Part shown: in pieces, positions 22,076 through 33,853 of the stretch
Layout of the letters: each line of letters begins with the position of its first letter
Numbering within the stretch: the first letter of the stretch is position 1
NCBI GenBank assembly: GCA_014529385.2
Contig: CM043944.1
Coordinates: 82,946,884-83,010,883 of the forward strand
Length of the DNA: 64,000 bases
Reading direction: 5' to 3'
DNA from: Adiantum capillus-veneris
Taxonomy: Eukaryota; Streptophyta; Polypodiopsida; Polypodiales; Pteridaceae
The notes under the pieces: model-generated
Database searches by the model: none
Told to the model about the DNA's origin: nothing
Seen by the model: the letters and a program-made list of their open reading frames with translations, nothing else
Program-made: the position numbers and the translations under genes

Positions 22076-22779
22076 AGAAGCCTCATACATGGCTCCTATA
22101 TAGGAACAAAAGACTCCACCAAAAAGAACACGACCATGTCAACTAGCTAACAACACACTAATCAATTGGCTAGAAAAGTCCTTGCAAAAGCAACAACCCA
22201 AGAGTAAACAGACAATAGCTTTCCATAACTAGTCAAACCAAAAAGGGAAAGTACTAGATATTGGCCTTGCTAAGGATAGTAGCGACATTGATGATTCTTA
22301 TGACATCCCCTACCCGAAACTTAGGTCATCACCCTCACTACCAACTTCCGTAACAACCATGGAAGGCCAAAAGCAAAGAACAACAATTTAGAGTCAAAAA
22401 GTTTGACAAATCTGGATACCAAAGAGCCAGCTCGGCCAAAAGCAGGTATGGATCAAGAAGAAGAAGATCTCTGATGAAAAATCACAAGATTCAACACCAA
22501 AAGGAAAACAAGCAAAGTGTAAAAGAACGGCTCAAAAGATCACAACGTCACAAGTTTTCGCAACTCAGATTTGGTTTCCGAAGAAGTTGATTCAAGCACA
22601 AAGAGGTTAGGAGTTTATTTGGATTACAAAATAGCTAAAGTATCAACTCCCAAAGTCTGAATTTCATCCCCAACTAAGCATACAAGGGCTGAAGCCAAGA
22701 CCATTGTTGACTCACACAAAGACAAGGTGGATCCCAAAGAAGTCTCTTAAAACACATCAACGAACATCATCATCAACAG
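22076..22779. other. Unassigned, probably internal retroelement sequence
   Basis: A-rich sequence with many broken Lys/Gln-rich frames and the recurring word AAGTGGGTCCCAAAGAA. It is consistent with the decayed interior of the Gypsy-like element to its left. No domain recognised. Confidence 0.4.
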
Positions 22780-23598
22780 AACAACCAGTAATCACAAAGA
22801 AGTGGGTCCCAAAGAAAATCAATAAACTACTATCACCGCACCACCGCTTGAATTCTTTCAACTCCTCCTACGGTTACAGTACAATTAGAAGAGAGAAAGT
22901 TACTCACTTCACCACTGCATTTTGCACAAGGTTTACAAATCAGGAGATAAAGTGAATGCACAAAAAAATCTCAAAAGAAAAATAACCAAAGGCAACCAAA
23001 GAGGAAATCCAAATCTCTCTACAACCTTCAATCAACCAAATGGCACAAGAGCTTCAAAGACCATCACGTTGCTTAGAATAGGAAGCCTCGCCAGCAAATG
23101 CTAATAAGAAAATTGCTTATACCCACATCTTGCACAACATAAAATTTTTCCATGCATTGATTGTGTATGCATAATAGGGCTACATTACAAGGTCTGGATT
23201 GACACAATTTTTAATTGCCCAAGCACTCGAATAGGAGGGGGTGAGGCATTCTAAATACAGACCTAATAATTATGAATATTAGAGGGAAGTGTTTTGTGAG
23301 CTGCATTGAATTTTTGGGTTTGATTGTGATAATTTGACAAAATTCAGAGTGTATGCCCTTATAATAGCATTACAGGAGGAGTACAGGGACAAAATCTATT
23401 TATAAGCCCCTATGGACATTTGTACATAGCGTTTAGAATTCTATTCAACTGATTTTACTTTTTGTTGACTTGATTTTTGGTTTTTTAAGTTATTTTTTGA
23501 AATTTTATTTTATTAAAAAAGAAGAATTTTTTTTATATAATCTAGATGAAGAAAAGACTGAAGAGATGCCTGAGGAGTACAAAGAGAAGACGGTACAT
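22780..23598 (+). repeat. Flank repeat L, copy 1
   Basis: Matches about 44118-44882 in direct orientation. It contains a G-rich tract (AGGAGGGGGTGAGG, near 23235) that looks like a polypurine tract followed by possible LTR sequence. It ends at GGTACAT, precisely where the inverted segment begins in both copies. Confidence 0.85.
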
Positions 23599-23599
23599 T

Positions 23600-24340
23600 T
23601 GACTGCAACTTTTTGAAAAATAGTTTGGAGGAGCAATGCACATCTATGAGCTCTTGCTATCTACATAGAAACCTTGCTTTGCTAACCACCTCAGATTCAT
23701 ATCTCTTAAGCAACTGTCTAGCTGATTTAAGGCCCTCAATATCTCTTTTCCTCAGTTGAGATACATCCCTTTCCATAATTTTCACTATTACATCAACCTT
23801 TTCTTTTGTGCCTGTTAATCCCCACTTGTCCACAAGAAAAGGATTAAGCACAATTATATACATGTTTTCCTCTTCATTGAAACATTGATCGCCACTATAA
23901 TCTATGGGTACTACAAGCATAAGCTCACTAGGCCTCTCTTCAATTTTAACACAATAACGATCCATACCATCTTTATATATTTCAACGCCTTACTCATTTT
24001 CAGACTGATATTGCAGGTGTAAAAGTTTCAATTTTGGTGCAGGTTGTGATGGTCTCACTCCCATTTTGGTTTCTTCAGTATCAGTAAACAGACTTTCCTC
24101 CAAGATCGGCTCTAAGGTAGGTATAGTCCCTTGATTGACACTACACTCCGTTGAAATATGAATTGAGTGGTCACTACTGCTAGGGTTTCTACTTTGATAA
24201 AGTTTTCCTGACCGCAAATAATCAAGAAAATGAAGCATGCAAAACCCTGACCTGTTCCCTTTTATTGTGCATTCAATCCTCCGATTAATAGCAACTTGTT
24301 GTACTCTGGTCCACAAAACTTGTACAAAAATCACTTGGTG
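23600..24340 (-). pseudogene. LINE N-terminal ORF, arm A copy
   Basis: Same protein as 50929-51655. Landmarks are VLWTRVQQVAINRR, FLDYLRSGKLYQ, RYCVKIEERPSELM, and the pre-RT helix ending KARFLCR. One stop lies near 23990. The frame ends at the arm boundary, in the middle of the segment that precedes the RT. No recognisable apurinic-endonuclease motif is visible. Confidence 0.75.
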
Positions 24341-24537
24341 GCTATAGCTTTATAGCCGCTGGGTTAGTCAAAATCTACTGGAATTAGAATTTTGTCAAAC
24401 TTTTGACACAAACTCTTATTTTTCTTGCAATATGCACATCCAACTCCAAATTGAATTTTGAAATCACCACTATGCTATCAAGGACTAGTGCTAACTCTGG
24501 AATCGATATGATCAGCTGTTTCTATGAGATAGGGGGT

Positions 24538-25418
24538 CATGGATCATGATCCATGTACCCGAATGTCAGAATCACTAGCTAGAAGGTTGGCACACAAGTC
24601 TTTTACGGTCTCCTGATCCTTGTTATATGACTTTTAGGTGGTTTGATTCCCCTTAGGTCTCCCAAAATTAACTTTGTCGATCTGTTTGTGGTTTTTGGAC
24701 CTGATTGACTCTGGTCTTGTTTGAGCCTCTTCTTGAAGTTTTTTGGTACCCCTATTTTTAGATAAGTTGTTGTTGTTGGTCTTGCGACAAAATGTAAGAT
24801 GACAATTCCAAAATCTAGCAAGGGGACATGGACATGGATCGCGATCCATGTTTGAGTATATCAGAACCCCAAACTTGGTCAGATGGTTACTTGAAGTCTA
24901 TGGAATCTGCCTATCCACTTATTTTTGGATTTGAACACCTTTCTCCTTGCCATAAGAAAAAATTTGTGCTTGCTTGCAATTTTTGACTGGCAGCTTGTAT
25001 TTTGGTGTTTTGGTCAACTTTTTGTTGCTTTTTTCTACTATGATGACCTTCACAAAAGTTTTTCCAAATAATGTCAGCTACTCACTGCCGAAATCTCAGC
25101 CTCAAATGCTTCAAGGGGTCATGGATCGCGATCCATGTTCCACCTCATCTAGTCATGAAATTTGGTCAGTTACATGCCTAGACGCTGTAGAGGTTAGATT
25201 TTCACTTAATTTTTAGTTTGAGCACCAAATAGTCAAAAAGACCCAATTTGTATATATTTCCACGATTTTGTATCTTTTGCCTAATTTCTTGATTTGAGTG
25301 GGTTTTTAGTGTCAATTTTTTACCAAAAGTGTGTATCTAGAGATTTGAAATCTCACAAAACCCTTTGATATCAGTTTCTACCCAATTTGTTTCAAGGGGT
25401 CATGGATCGCGATCCATG
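24538..25418 (-). repeat. Four diverged ~288-bp monomers with palindromic core, arm A
   Basis: Palindromes of the form CATGGATCGCGATCCATG occur at 24538-24555 (CATG centre variant), 24833-24850, 25120-25137 and 25401-25418, spaced 295, 287 and 281 bp. Each is flanked by CAAGGGG(T/A)CATGG on one side and by a AATTTGGTCAG-like word about 20 bp out on the other. The intervening sequence is strongly diverged, so the palindrome is the best-conserved part of each unit. In the LINE orientation (minus) they lie upstream of the ORF. Confidence 0.9.
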
Positions 25419-25429
25419 TTCATGTACAT

Positions 25430-26289
25430 TTTGGCCTAAAACTTTTTAGATCATCTCTTTTTAACTTGGTCAACCCCTTTACCTACTTATTTTCGGGTTT
25501 GAATTTATTTTAAAAGCTCAAACCATCAAATTTCTAAAATTTTAGAGTTTATGGTCTCGGCAACCAAAATAAGGTTTTGGCAGTTTTTTCCTGACCCTTT
25601 TTGCACAATTTGATGGTTATAAATGTTATATAACCTACTTTTAATTGTAGAATTAAATACTATGACTAACGAATAACAAATTGTGCAAAACTGGAAGAAA
25701 AATGAAATATGGAAGAGTACTTTCAAAGCATCAGAGAATATGCAGAATCAAATGCTTTTATATCTCACTCACAACTCCTAATACCTCTCAAGAGTAGACC
25801 TAGCAATTCCTCGATGTCTAGCCTCTACCAAGCACTAAATCCCGTGTCTAGCTATGTAACTGCTAAAGTGTAAATGAATTAGAAATCAGAATCAAAAGTC
25901 TATTACGACTAGGTCACTCACCACCTAAGGATCACTATCCTTGACAACAACAGTAATGTTAGCGGTCGCTACGACGGACTAAAAAAATACTAGACCACTC
26001 TTGCCATCTAGTGTTTCTCTGGATTTCAACAAGATGAATGTCAATAGTATAAGTGGCTAGCTACTTTGCAACATTTTCTTTCGCTCTTTTAATATCAATG
26101 AGAAACAATTGAACAGGGTCAGTATGAGGCTTGCCAAAGACAAAGGAGTTCTTGTAGATCCACAAGTGTGCCTATCTTAAGTTGATTTTGAGAGACTTGG
26201 AACTCACAATGAGTGCTCGACTAAATCGTTTACTATTGAATTAGAAAAAAAGGAAAGGAAATACAAATACCTCTAGGGAAGGATAGGGG
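25430..26289. other. Arm A interval without recognised gene
   Basis: AT-rich and collinear with 49015-49870 in arm B. It includes ACCACTCTTGCCATCTAGTGTTTC, the left edge of the R unit, which recurs at 54329. Confidence 0.6.
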
Positions 26290-26644
26290 CTATCTTGACC
26301 ATCAAACATATTAACTTTGATAAAACTAGAAAGTATTTGCAGTGGCAAGATGCCATTCAAGAATCCCTCCAGTTGCCCTCTTGTTGCGCTCATCACCTCG
26401 CCCTCACCGTAGCATTTGCATCCTTGTCGCCTTCCCTAGCAACTACATTTGGAATACATATATCGATTAAAGCATGATAATATGAATTCTCTCACCCCTG
26501 TCAATGTCTTCTAGAAGGCTACATAGGAAAGGCCTTCCCTTTCCTCCGCATAAATATGGAGACATGCCTTCCCTTTGCATTTTCCTTGCACGTGCTTCTT
26601 CCCTAGATTTGTTGCCACCATGAGAGATTGGATTTGCCTCCCCA

Positions 26645-26696
<52 letters not shown>

Positions 26697-27714
26697 TACT
26701 AGCTCTTCATGTGCATTGAAAGTTCTCGTTTTTGTGTTTTCATTGAAATAGAAAGATGAGAGAGAATTTGATTGATCTATCCTCTCTTTTTAGTTTCAAA
26801 ATTTGTATAGAACATACTCTGGTCAAAGTACACTACTTCATTTGGTGATGAACAAAAAACATATAACCATAAATCAAGGAGAGCCTAGAGGGTTCTTAAA
26901 GACCTAGAAGGACACATTTCCACTTTTTTCATCTTATAGAATTCTTTCACATGTGATTTAATTTCCCTCATGACATTACTAAAATTGAGTCTAAGTTGAG
27001 TAATATATGTAGTGTGGGGCATTCCAAAAAAATCTTTATTTATCTCCAACTAAACATGCAAGAGATAGGCATTCCGGAGACATCCATAAAGGGATATCCC
27101 TAGATTTGCATTCACCCAGCAAAAGTGCGTTCCAAGGTAATTGGGAATCCCAAATTCCACTACCTTTTGGAACTATCTTTTCAAACACAAGTTGTGATTA
27201 TAGGTGACAAAAAGATGATGAATGGATTCTTCTTGTATATTCCAATCTATAGCATAGACCACTTGAGACGCCACCCTTTTTAGTTTTTTCCTAGTCCAGA
27301 CTCCTTGATGCAGTAGTATGAGCAACAAAAAGAAGCTTTGTTTGATTGATAATCGGAAATCTCACAAGCACTTGAATTTGTAAGACCATTGATGAGAATT
27401 CCATGATAGCCCTCATCTGGAGTTGGGCTTTGCAAGTAAAGTAGGGTCACATCTATTTTTTTTCTCCTTGTATTTGTAGGTGTCCCTACACATTTTGGCA
27501 AGAGAAAACACATTTCCCCTAAAACTCCTCTGTAGGGTGGGTTTCATGACTTCCATTTTTTCTAAGAAAAAATTTTCACCACTCACTAAAATCTGATGAA
27601 GAGTGTGTGTGTGCAGGTGCATGATTGCAGTGATATACAAGGATGGAAAAGAAGTAGTGGTACCTATGGAATTTTCAATTCTTAGTCTCAGATTTTCTTT
27701 TGTACACACTACAA
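26290..27714 (-). repeat. R unit, copy A1 (LINE C-terminus plus Gypsy integrase)
   Basis: Composite unit. Its minus strand encodes the zinc-binding C-terminal region of a LINE RT (SSACEISDYQSNKASF, the SIHHLF segment, and a W/ERN motif seen best in other copies). Its right edge on the plus strand encodes a Gypsy integrase tail (LYKDGKEVVVPMEF). A (GA)n array at about 26647-26694 sits at the same internal position as in the 54-59 kb copies. The right edge is cut by CACTA sequence. Confidence 0.8.
26647..26694. repeat. (GA)n microsatellite in R unit A1
   Basis: About 24 GA units after CCTCCCCAATAT. The homologous arrays in copies C1-C4 have other lengths, and copies A2 and B lack the array. 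Confidence 0.97.
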
Positions 27715-27906
27715 GAGGTTACGTGCACTTGTGATGCTTTTAGCGACGGAAACACATTGGGTTTTTTTACTCCCCGACGTCGCTAAAAGCATCACTATGG
27801 GAACATCGCTTTAGGTTTCTTTATAAGCATTGCTATATATGTCGCTATATAGAAACACTAGCAGTCCTTCTCTAGCGACGCTGGTAGTGACGTTGCAGAA
27901 CCTTAT
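27715..27906. mobile_element. CACTA-derived insertion with 18-bp hairpin
   Basis: Begins CACTACAAGAGG and contains several TAGCGACG / CGTCGCTA words. GTGATGCTTTTAGCGACG and its perfect reverse complement are about 30 bp apart. It interrupts the Gypsy integrase tail, which is uninterrupted in copy A2 (28830-28870). Related CACTACAAGACTCGGG sequences follow the same host words at 55679 and 58549. Confidence 0.7.
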
Positions 27907-28862
27907 ATAGAGAATTTGAGAGATAATTTGATTGATCTATCCTCTCTTTTTAGTTTCCAAATTTGTATAGCACATATTGTGGTCAAAGTACAAAGGCACC
28001 GTTTTGAAACTACTTCATTTGGTGCTGAACACAAGACATACAACCATAAATCAAGGAGAGCCTAGAGGGTTCTTAAAGACCTAGAAGGACACATTTCCAC
28101 TTTTGTCATCTTGTAGAATTCTTTCACATGTGATTTAATTTCCCTCATGACATTACTAAAATTGAGTCTAAGTTGAGTAGTATCAGTAGTGTGGGGCATT
28201 CCAAAACAATCTTTATTTCTCTCCAACCAAACATGCAAGAGTTAGGCATCCCTGAGACATCCATAAAGGGATATCCATATATTTTCATTCACCTAGCAAA
28301 AGTGCGTTCCAAGATAATTGGGAATGCCAAACTCCAGTACCTTTTTGGAAATATCTTTTCAAATGCAAGTTGTGATTATAGGTGACAAAAAGATGATGAA
28401 TGGATTCTTCCTATATATTCCAATCTACAGCATAAACCACTTGAGACGCCACCCTTTTTAATTTTTTCCTAGTCCAGAGTCCTTGATGCAGTAGTATGAG
28501 CAACAAAAAAAAGATTTGTTTGATTGATAGTGGGAAATCTCACAAGCACTTGAATTTGTAAGACCATTGATGAGCATTCCATGATAGCCCTCATCTGGAG
28601 TTGGGCTTTGCAAGTAAAGTAGTGTCACATCTATTTTTTTTCTCCTTGTATTTGTAGGTGTCCCTACACATTCTGGCAAGAGAATGGGTTTCATGACTTC
28701 AATTTTGTCTAAGAAAAATTTTCACCACTCACTAAAATCTGATGAAGGGTGTGTGTGTGTGTGTGCAGATGCTTGATTGCAGTGCTATACAAGGATGGAA
28801 CAGAAGTAGTGGTATCTATGGAATTTGCAATTCTTAGTCTCAGATTTTCTTTTGTACATGGT
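27907..28862 (-). repeat. R unit, copy A2
   Basis: Tandem copy of 26756-27714 without the (GA)n part. It runs uninterrupted into the Gypsy integrase tail, so it shows the state before the CACTA insertion. It contains a short (TG)n run near 28750. Confidence 0.85.
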
Positions 28863-29220
28863 ATGGATTTCAATTCAAACTTAAATCAAAGATTGGATGA
28901 ATTGTTGAAACTAGATGAAATTAGATAGAATGCTATGTTAGAATAGGAGGTGGCTCAATCGAGGAGGAAGCACGAACATGACAACAAGATCAAGGTCAGA
29001 GAGTTAAAAAGGGGGGGTCAAGTTTTGCTCTATCAATCAAAGTTAGGACAAAGAAACCTTGTCTAAAATGCATGGTCAGGACCTTATGAAGTTGATTGGG
29101 TTTTCTCCAATGGCACAATTAGGCTTAAGTATTTAGCAAGATTAATTTTCCAAGGGTCTGCAATGGACCCAAAATCAAGTTGTATTATGCCAGATCAAAA
29201 TAAACCCCAGCAACACCAGC
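28773..29220 (+). pseudogene. Gypsy integrase C-terminal tail
   Basis: Encodes YKDGTEVVVSMEFAILSLRF, then FNSNLNQRLDELLKLDEIR, a Lys-rich stretch, and a GQVLLYQSKLG...GPYEV...FSNGTIRLK segment. This is the end of a Ty3/Gypsy integrase, including the GPY-like region. Several stops are present. In arm B the part from about 28899 to 29228 is deleted, with a few bases of microhomology (GAT) at the joint. Confidence 0.85.
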
Positions 29221-29281
29221 TCAAGATACCAATTTAAAGTCATACACTGAACCTATAAATATATTCAATATCAAACTAGTT

Positions 29282-29822
29282 GTGGGGGAAGTGTAAGGAA
29301 GTCAGAGACCAGTAGATCTATTTGGAATGGTCCTAGTCAAGAATTAGATCAAAGAACCATTAAAGGAGTCTTAAATGTCTAACAACCCACTAGTAGAAGA
29401 TTAATGTACAAAAATAAATTGGGAAACTTGCAAGTAATCATTAGAAGGACTAAGTAATGCATGCATGCCATGTCCAATGGACATAAACCCGCCATAAACC
29501 CAAAGGAGCAAGAGCGTGGTCCATTCATGGTGCATGTTTGTGTAACTATGCAAAGAGTGTGTGACCTAGAACTTTACCCACAGAGAGTCGTTGGCTTTGG
29601 TCCTTGGACTACAAAGCTCCCTGTACCAGCCTTTGTGTCCTCACTATCTACACAACATATTGAGCACACTTCAACATTGCCTACTCCATCCCCTTTGACT
29701 ATTTTGGTTGCTCAACTAGAAACTCCCAAGTGTTTCTACTTTGATTTTCCATTGTCTTCCAATGAGCTCTCCTTCTCTACTCAAGGTCTATCATAGGATT
29801 TAGATATGGGCAAACATAAGTA
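29282..29822 (+). repeat. Gypsy polypurine tract and LTR, arm A
   Basis: GTGGGGGAAG (29282-29291) follows the integrase tail, then TGTAAGGAAGTC... opens a probable LTR on the plus strand. It runs to about 29822, where a second LTR of opposite orientation ends. The partner 5' LTR is not in the window. The ORF at 29461-29796 lies within the LTR and is unlikely to be a gene. Confidence 0.65.
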
Positions 29823-30796
29823 GTTGATGTTAGAAACTATGCAAAGCACTATTGCGGGAGTGAATCACACCACCTATAAAGTGCGTACGACAGTACCTAA
29901 ATCAACATAATGTTAATCAAGGACGCATATGACACAATAGGCGCACAAAGGCAATCTCTATAGCTTGTCATGCTGAGATCATCCCACACAAACAACACTG
30001 TGGAAGGCCAACTAAACCAAAATCAGGAATCTCACTGCTCTCATCTACACCACCCAACCTACATACACACAAACAAAAGGAAACTCACCAAATCATACCA
30101 AAATTGTACGAAACTAGAGGAACACCATCCCCTCACTAGGATACACCTATCCCAAAGCCTCTACACTCTAAATCCTCGCTCCAAACCCATATGTAGAAAA
30201 CACGTATGAAGACAAAGTAGAGTTTTGAAAGTGCCCAAAACTGAAATATATGCGTACCTATGTAGCTTATGTCACCACGATTCTAACGACTACTTTCATG
30301 CAAAAAAAAGACATCCTTTAATACACTTACGACCACAAATAGCTCGTGGATGCGTTAGCATGCGTGCTCTGTCTTGTGTGGAATGCTTGGCGTTGTTGTA
30401 TAGCTCTCTTTGAGCCTATCGCAATGGTGCAATTGAATCTGTAATGCGATGAGCAAACAAGAAGTAGCGTTAGGATGAATCTCACGCTCTTTGTCTCTCA
30501 CAAACTATCGACGGCAGCTCAAAACTTTAATTATGATTAATTTTTCCCTACAAAATGATGTAGGTACCTTATATACTAAGGATACCATTGGTTAAACCCA
30601 AAACAGAGCTCGATGTGTCAAATGGCTTTGTATTTACAATCTTGGAAGTGCCATCGTACTCGGCTTCTACAACTAGAATAGCTACTCATTACAAATGATT
30701 TTTTAAATCATAATCCGTATCATTTTATAACTCTCAAAAAATAAGACTTTGGTATGAAAACTGAGTTATGCCGTAGTGTTGACCCATGGGTCAACA
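29823..30796 (-). repeat. LTR of the DEAD-box-carrying retroelement, arm A
   Basis: On the minus strand it starts with the perfect 20-bp palindrome TGTTGACCCATGGGTCAACA (30777-30796), preceded by a G-rich polypurine tract (30797-30808), and ends near CTAACATCAAC. The arm B counterpart is 46348-47326. No second LTR of this family is in either arm. Confidence 0.75.
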
Positions 30797-31239
30797 CTCC
30801 CCCCCTCCAAATTCATGTCGTCCTTGACATAACCTGATTGTCAATGTTGGTGTGGTCTTTGTTGTCGCTTTTGCTTTTGTTTGCTCCACTGCTTGTACAT
30901 TATCTCTTGATGTTGAGTGCTTGTTGGCCTTACTTTAACTTTAGGATGACTTAATGCTTTGAGTCTTCAATTGTCTACATCTTGTGTCTATTGTTCCTTC
31001 ATTGGGAACTTCTTTGTTCCTGCATCAAGGTGATCAAAGTTTCATTTTCCACTATTATCTTTTGTGTGTTGTGTAAATCATTATATTTCTTTTACTTGAT
31101 ACATGACTTAGTTAAAGCCTGACAAACCCCAGTTAATTCCCAAGTTAGTAACTTGCTTCAAAAGGGCCTTATCCGACATCATTTGCAATAAATGAGCACC
31201 TATGAGAAACTTCTACAATATGTAGAATTGAATGATTGG

Positions 31240-31945
<706 letters not shown>

Positions 31946-32273
31946 AGTACTATTAGTCCCTTTTGTTTGTTGGGCTTCATTAATTCACATACAAGATAGA
32001 AGATTTACAGTATAAAGATCTACTTCATATATACGGCCTTTTAGACGCATGAAATGTTTGATAGGCAACTTTACACTTGATGGGTGCTTTTGTCTAGTCG
32101 CACCACCAACTTTCTTTGTCGTTGAAGGCCATCCCAGAGTTTTATGACCATTCTCACTCATTTTTGGCCTCATATTGTTGTCGAAGGCTGATCATCATTC
32201 TTTTCTTACCTCTGACATTATAGCCTTGTGCATACGGCTCTTGAGACATACCTTATGAAGTTTTGTCATTTTA

Positions 32274-32961
<688 letters not shown>

Positions 32962-33750
32962 CTAGGAAGGATAATTATATGAGCTATCACTATTAGAGTC
33001 ACTAGCACCAGCCTCCTGATTACCAGTGGCACCACCATTTCTCACATCTCCATGATTGTCACCATCATGGCTAGCGGTCATGCCACTGCTCATCTCATCG
33101 ATCTCTTGGCGTCGCCCCTCGGCCTCTTGTCGAGCCACCTCTATCATGTCGGCCTCGCCATACTGCTCCTATATTAGTTAGTGAAATCAAATAAGAAAAT
33201 ATTACACTTAGCATGAAAATAAACTACAAAACAAAACAATATTACTCACAAGTGGATCTGTTCTGTCGATAAGTGTCCCGCACAAAGCATGGTAGCCGTA
33301 GTATGTGGCGTACTCCATCTGCTGCGTCGTAGGTGCACAACCATAGTCTTTTGTCTGCATTATGGCACAATCAAAGACTTATTGATTCTTTCATTCAATG
33401 GCATTACCTTTGAAAGTTAAAACTTGAACGGTTTTTACTTACAGATGTGGCCACAAATCCGTCGCGTCCCATCCGGCCTAATCTAGATGTATGACCGGCT
33501 GCCACTTACTTTTGTGCTGCCTCCTATGTAAATTTAATTAAAAAAGTTAAAGATTAGAGAATAACTAGAATCAATCTAGCAAAGTTTATATTAATTCTAA
33601 TATATATTAGCTATTGCACACACCTTTTTTTGAGGAAAATTGATGTGTAGGTGTCCCTCCTTACGAAAGTATTGCCATGTATCCATGCACATGTCAGCCT
33701 TCCTTTTGTTTGTCTCTACCATACCATAGCGCTTGTTTATTTTTTTCATA
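32962..33750 (-). CDS. Four-exon gene divergent from the CACTA transposase
   Basis: Minus-strand gene predicted by eye with clean GT-AG introns, all in phase 0. Exon 1 (about 33750-33620) starts MKKINKRYGMVETNKRK and ends NFPQKK. Exon 2 (about 33533-33450) encodes AGHTSRLGRMGRDGFVATS. Exon 3 (about 33356-33254) encodes TKDYGCAPTTQQMEYATYYG. Exon 4 (about 33174-32962) encodes an acidic, low-complexity tail ending NYPS and stop. The HTS/GRMG segment and gene position suggest the second CACTA protein (Ptta/En/Spm, transposase_24-like), a DNA-binding partner. One in-frame TAA in exon 2 suggests decay or a misplaced splice site. The ATG lies 103 bp from that of the divergent transposase. Confidence 0.6.
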
Positions 33751-33853
33751 TTACAATAAGCATTAGAAGATACCATAAAACTTGTTAGATATCAATGTTT
33801 TGTTATTTCTATTGATTTTTTAACTTTGATCATTTGATAAATCTCTTGTTTTT
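33751..33853. promoter_or_regulatory. Short divergent intergenic region
   Basis: A 103-bp AT-rich gap between the two divergent predicted start codons. No clear TATA box can be assigned to either side. If the starts are right, both genes would be driven from this region or from upstream untranslated exons. Confidence 0.35.

Noticed and set aside
24538-25418. Regularly spaced palindromes considered as a CRISPR array
   Set aside because: Spacing of ~288 bp, diverged spacers and LINE context in a plant nuclear genome exclude it.
29461-29796. 111-codon ORF conserved in arm B
   Set aside because: Lies inside a probable LTR; conserved only as part of the duplicated arm, and the arm B match is frame-shifted.
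31985-32173. 62-codon ORF (MRPKMSENGHKTLGWP...) also found in arm B at about 44950-45130
   Set aside because: Conservation is explained by the recent arm duplication, arm B has a stop, and no domain is recognised.
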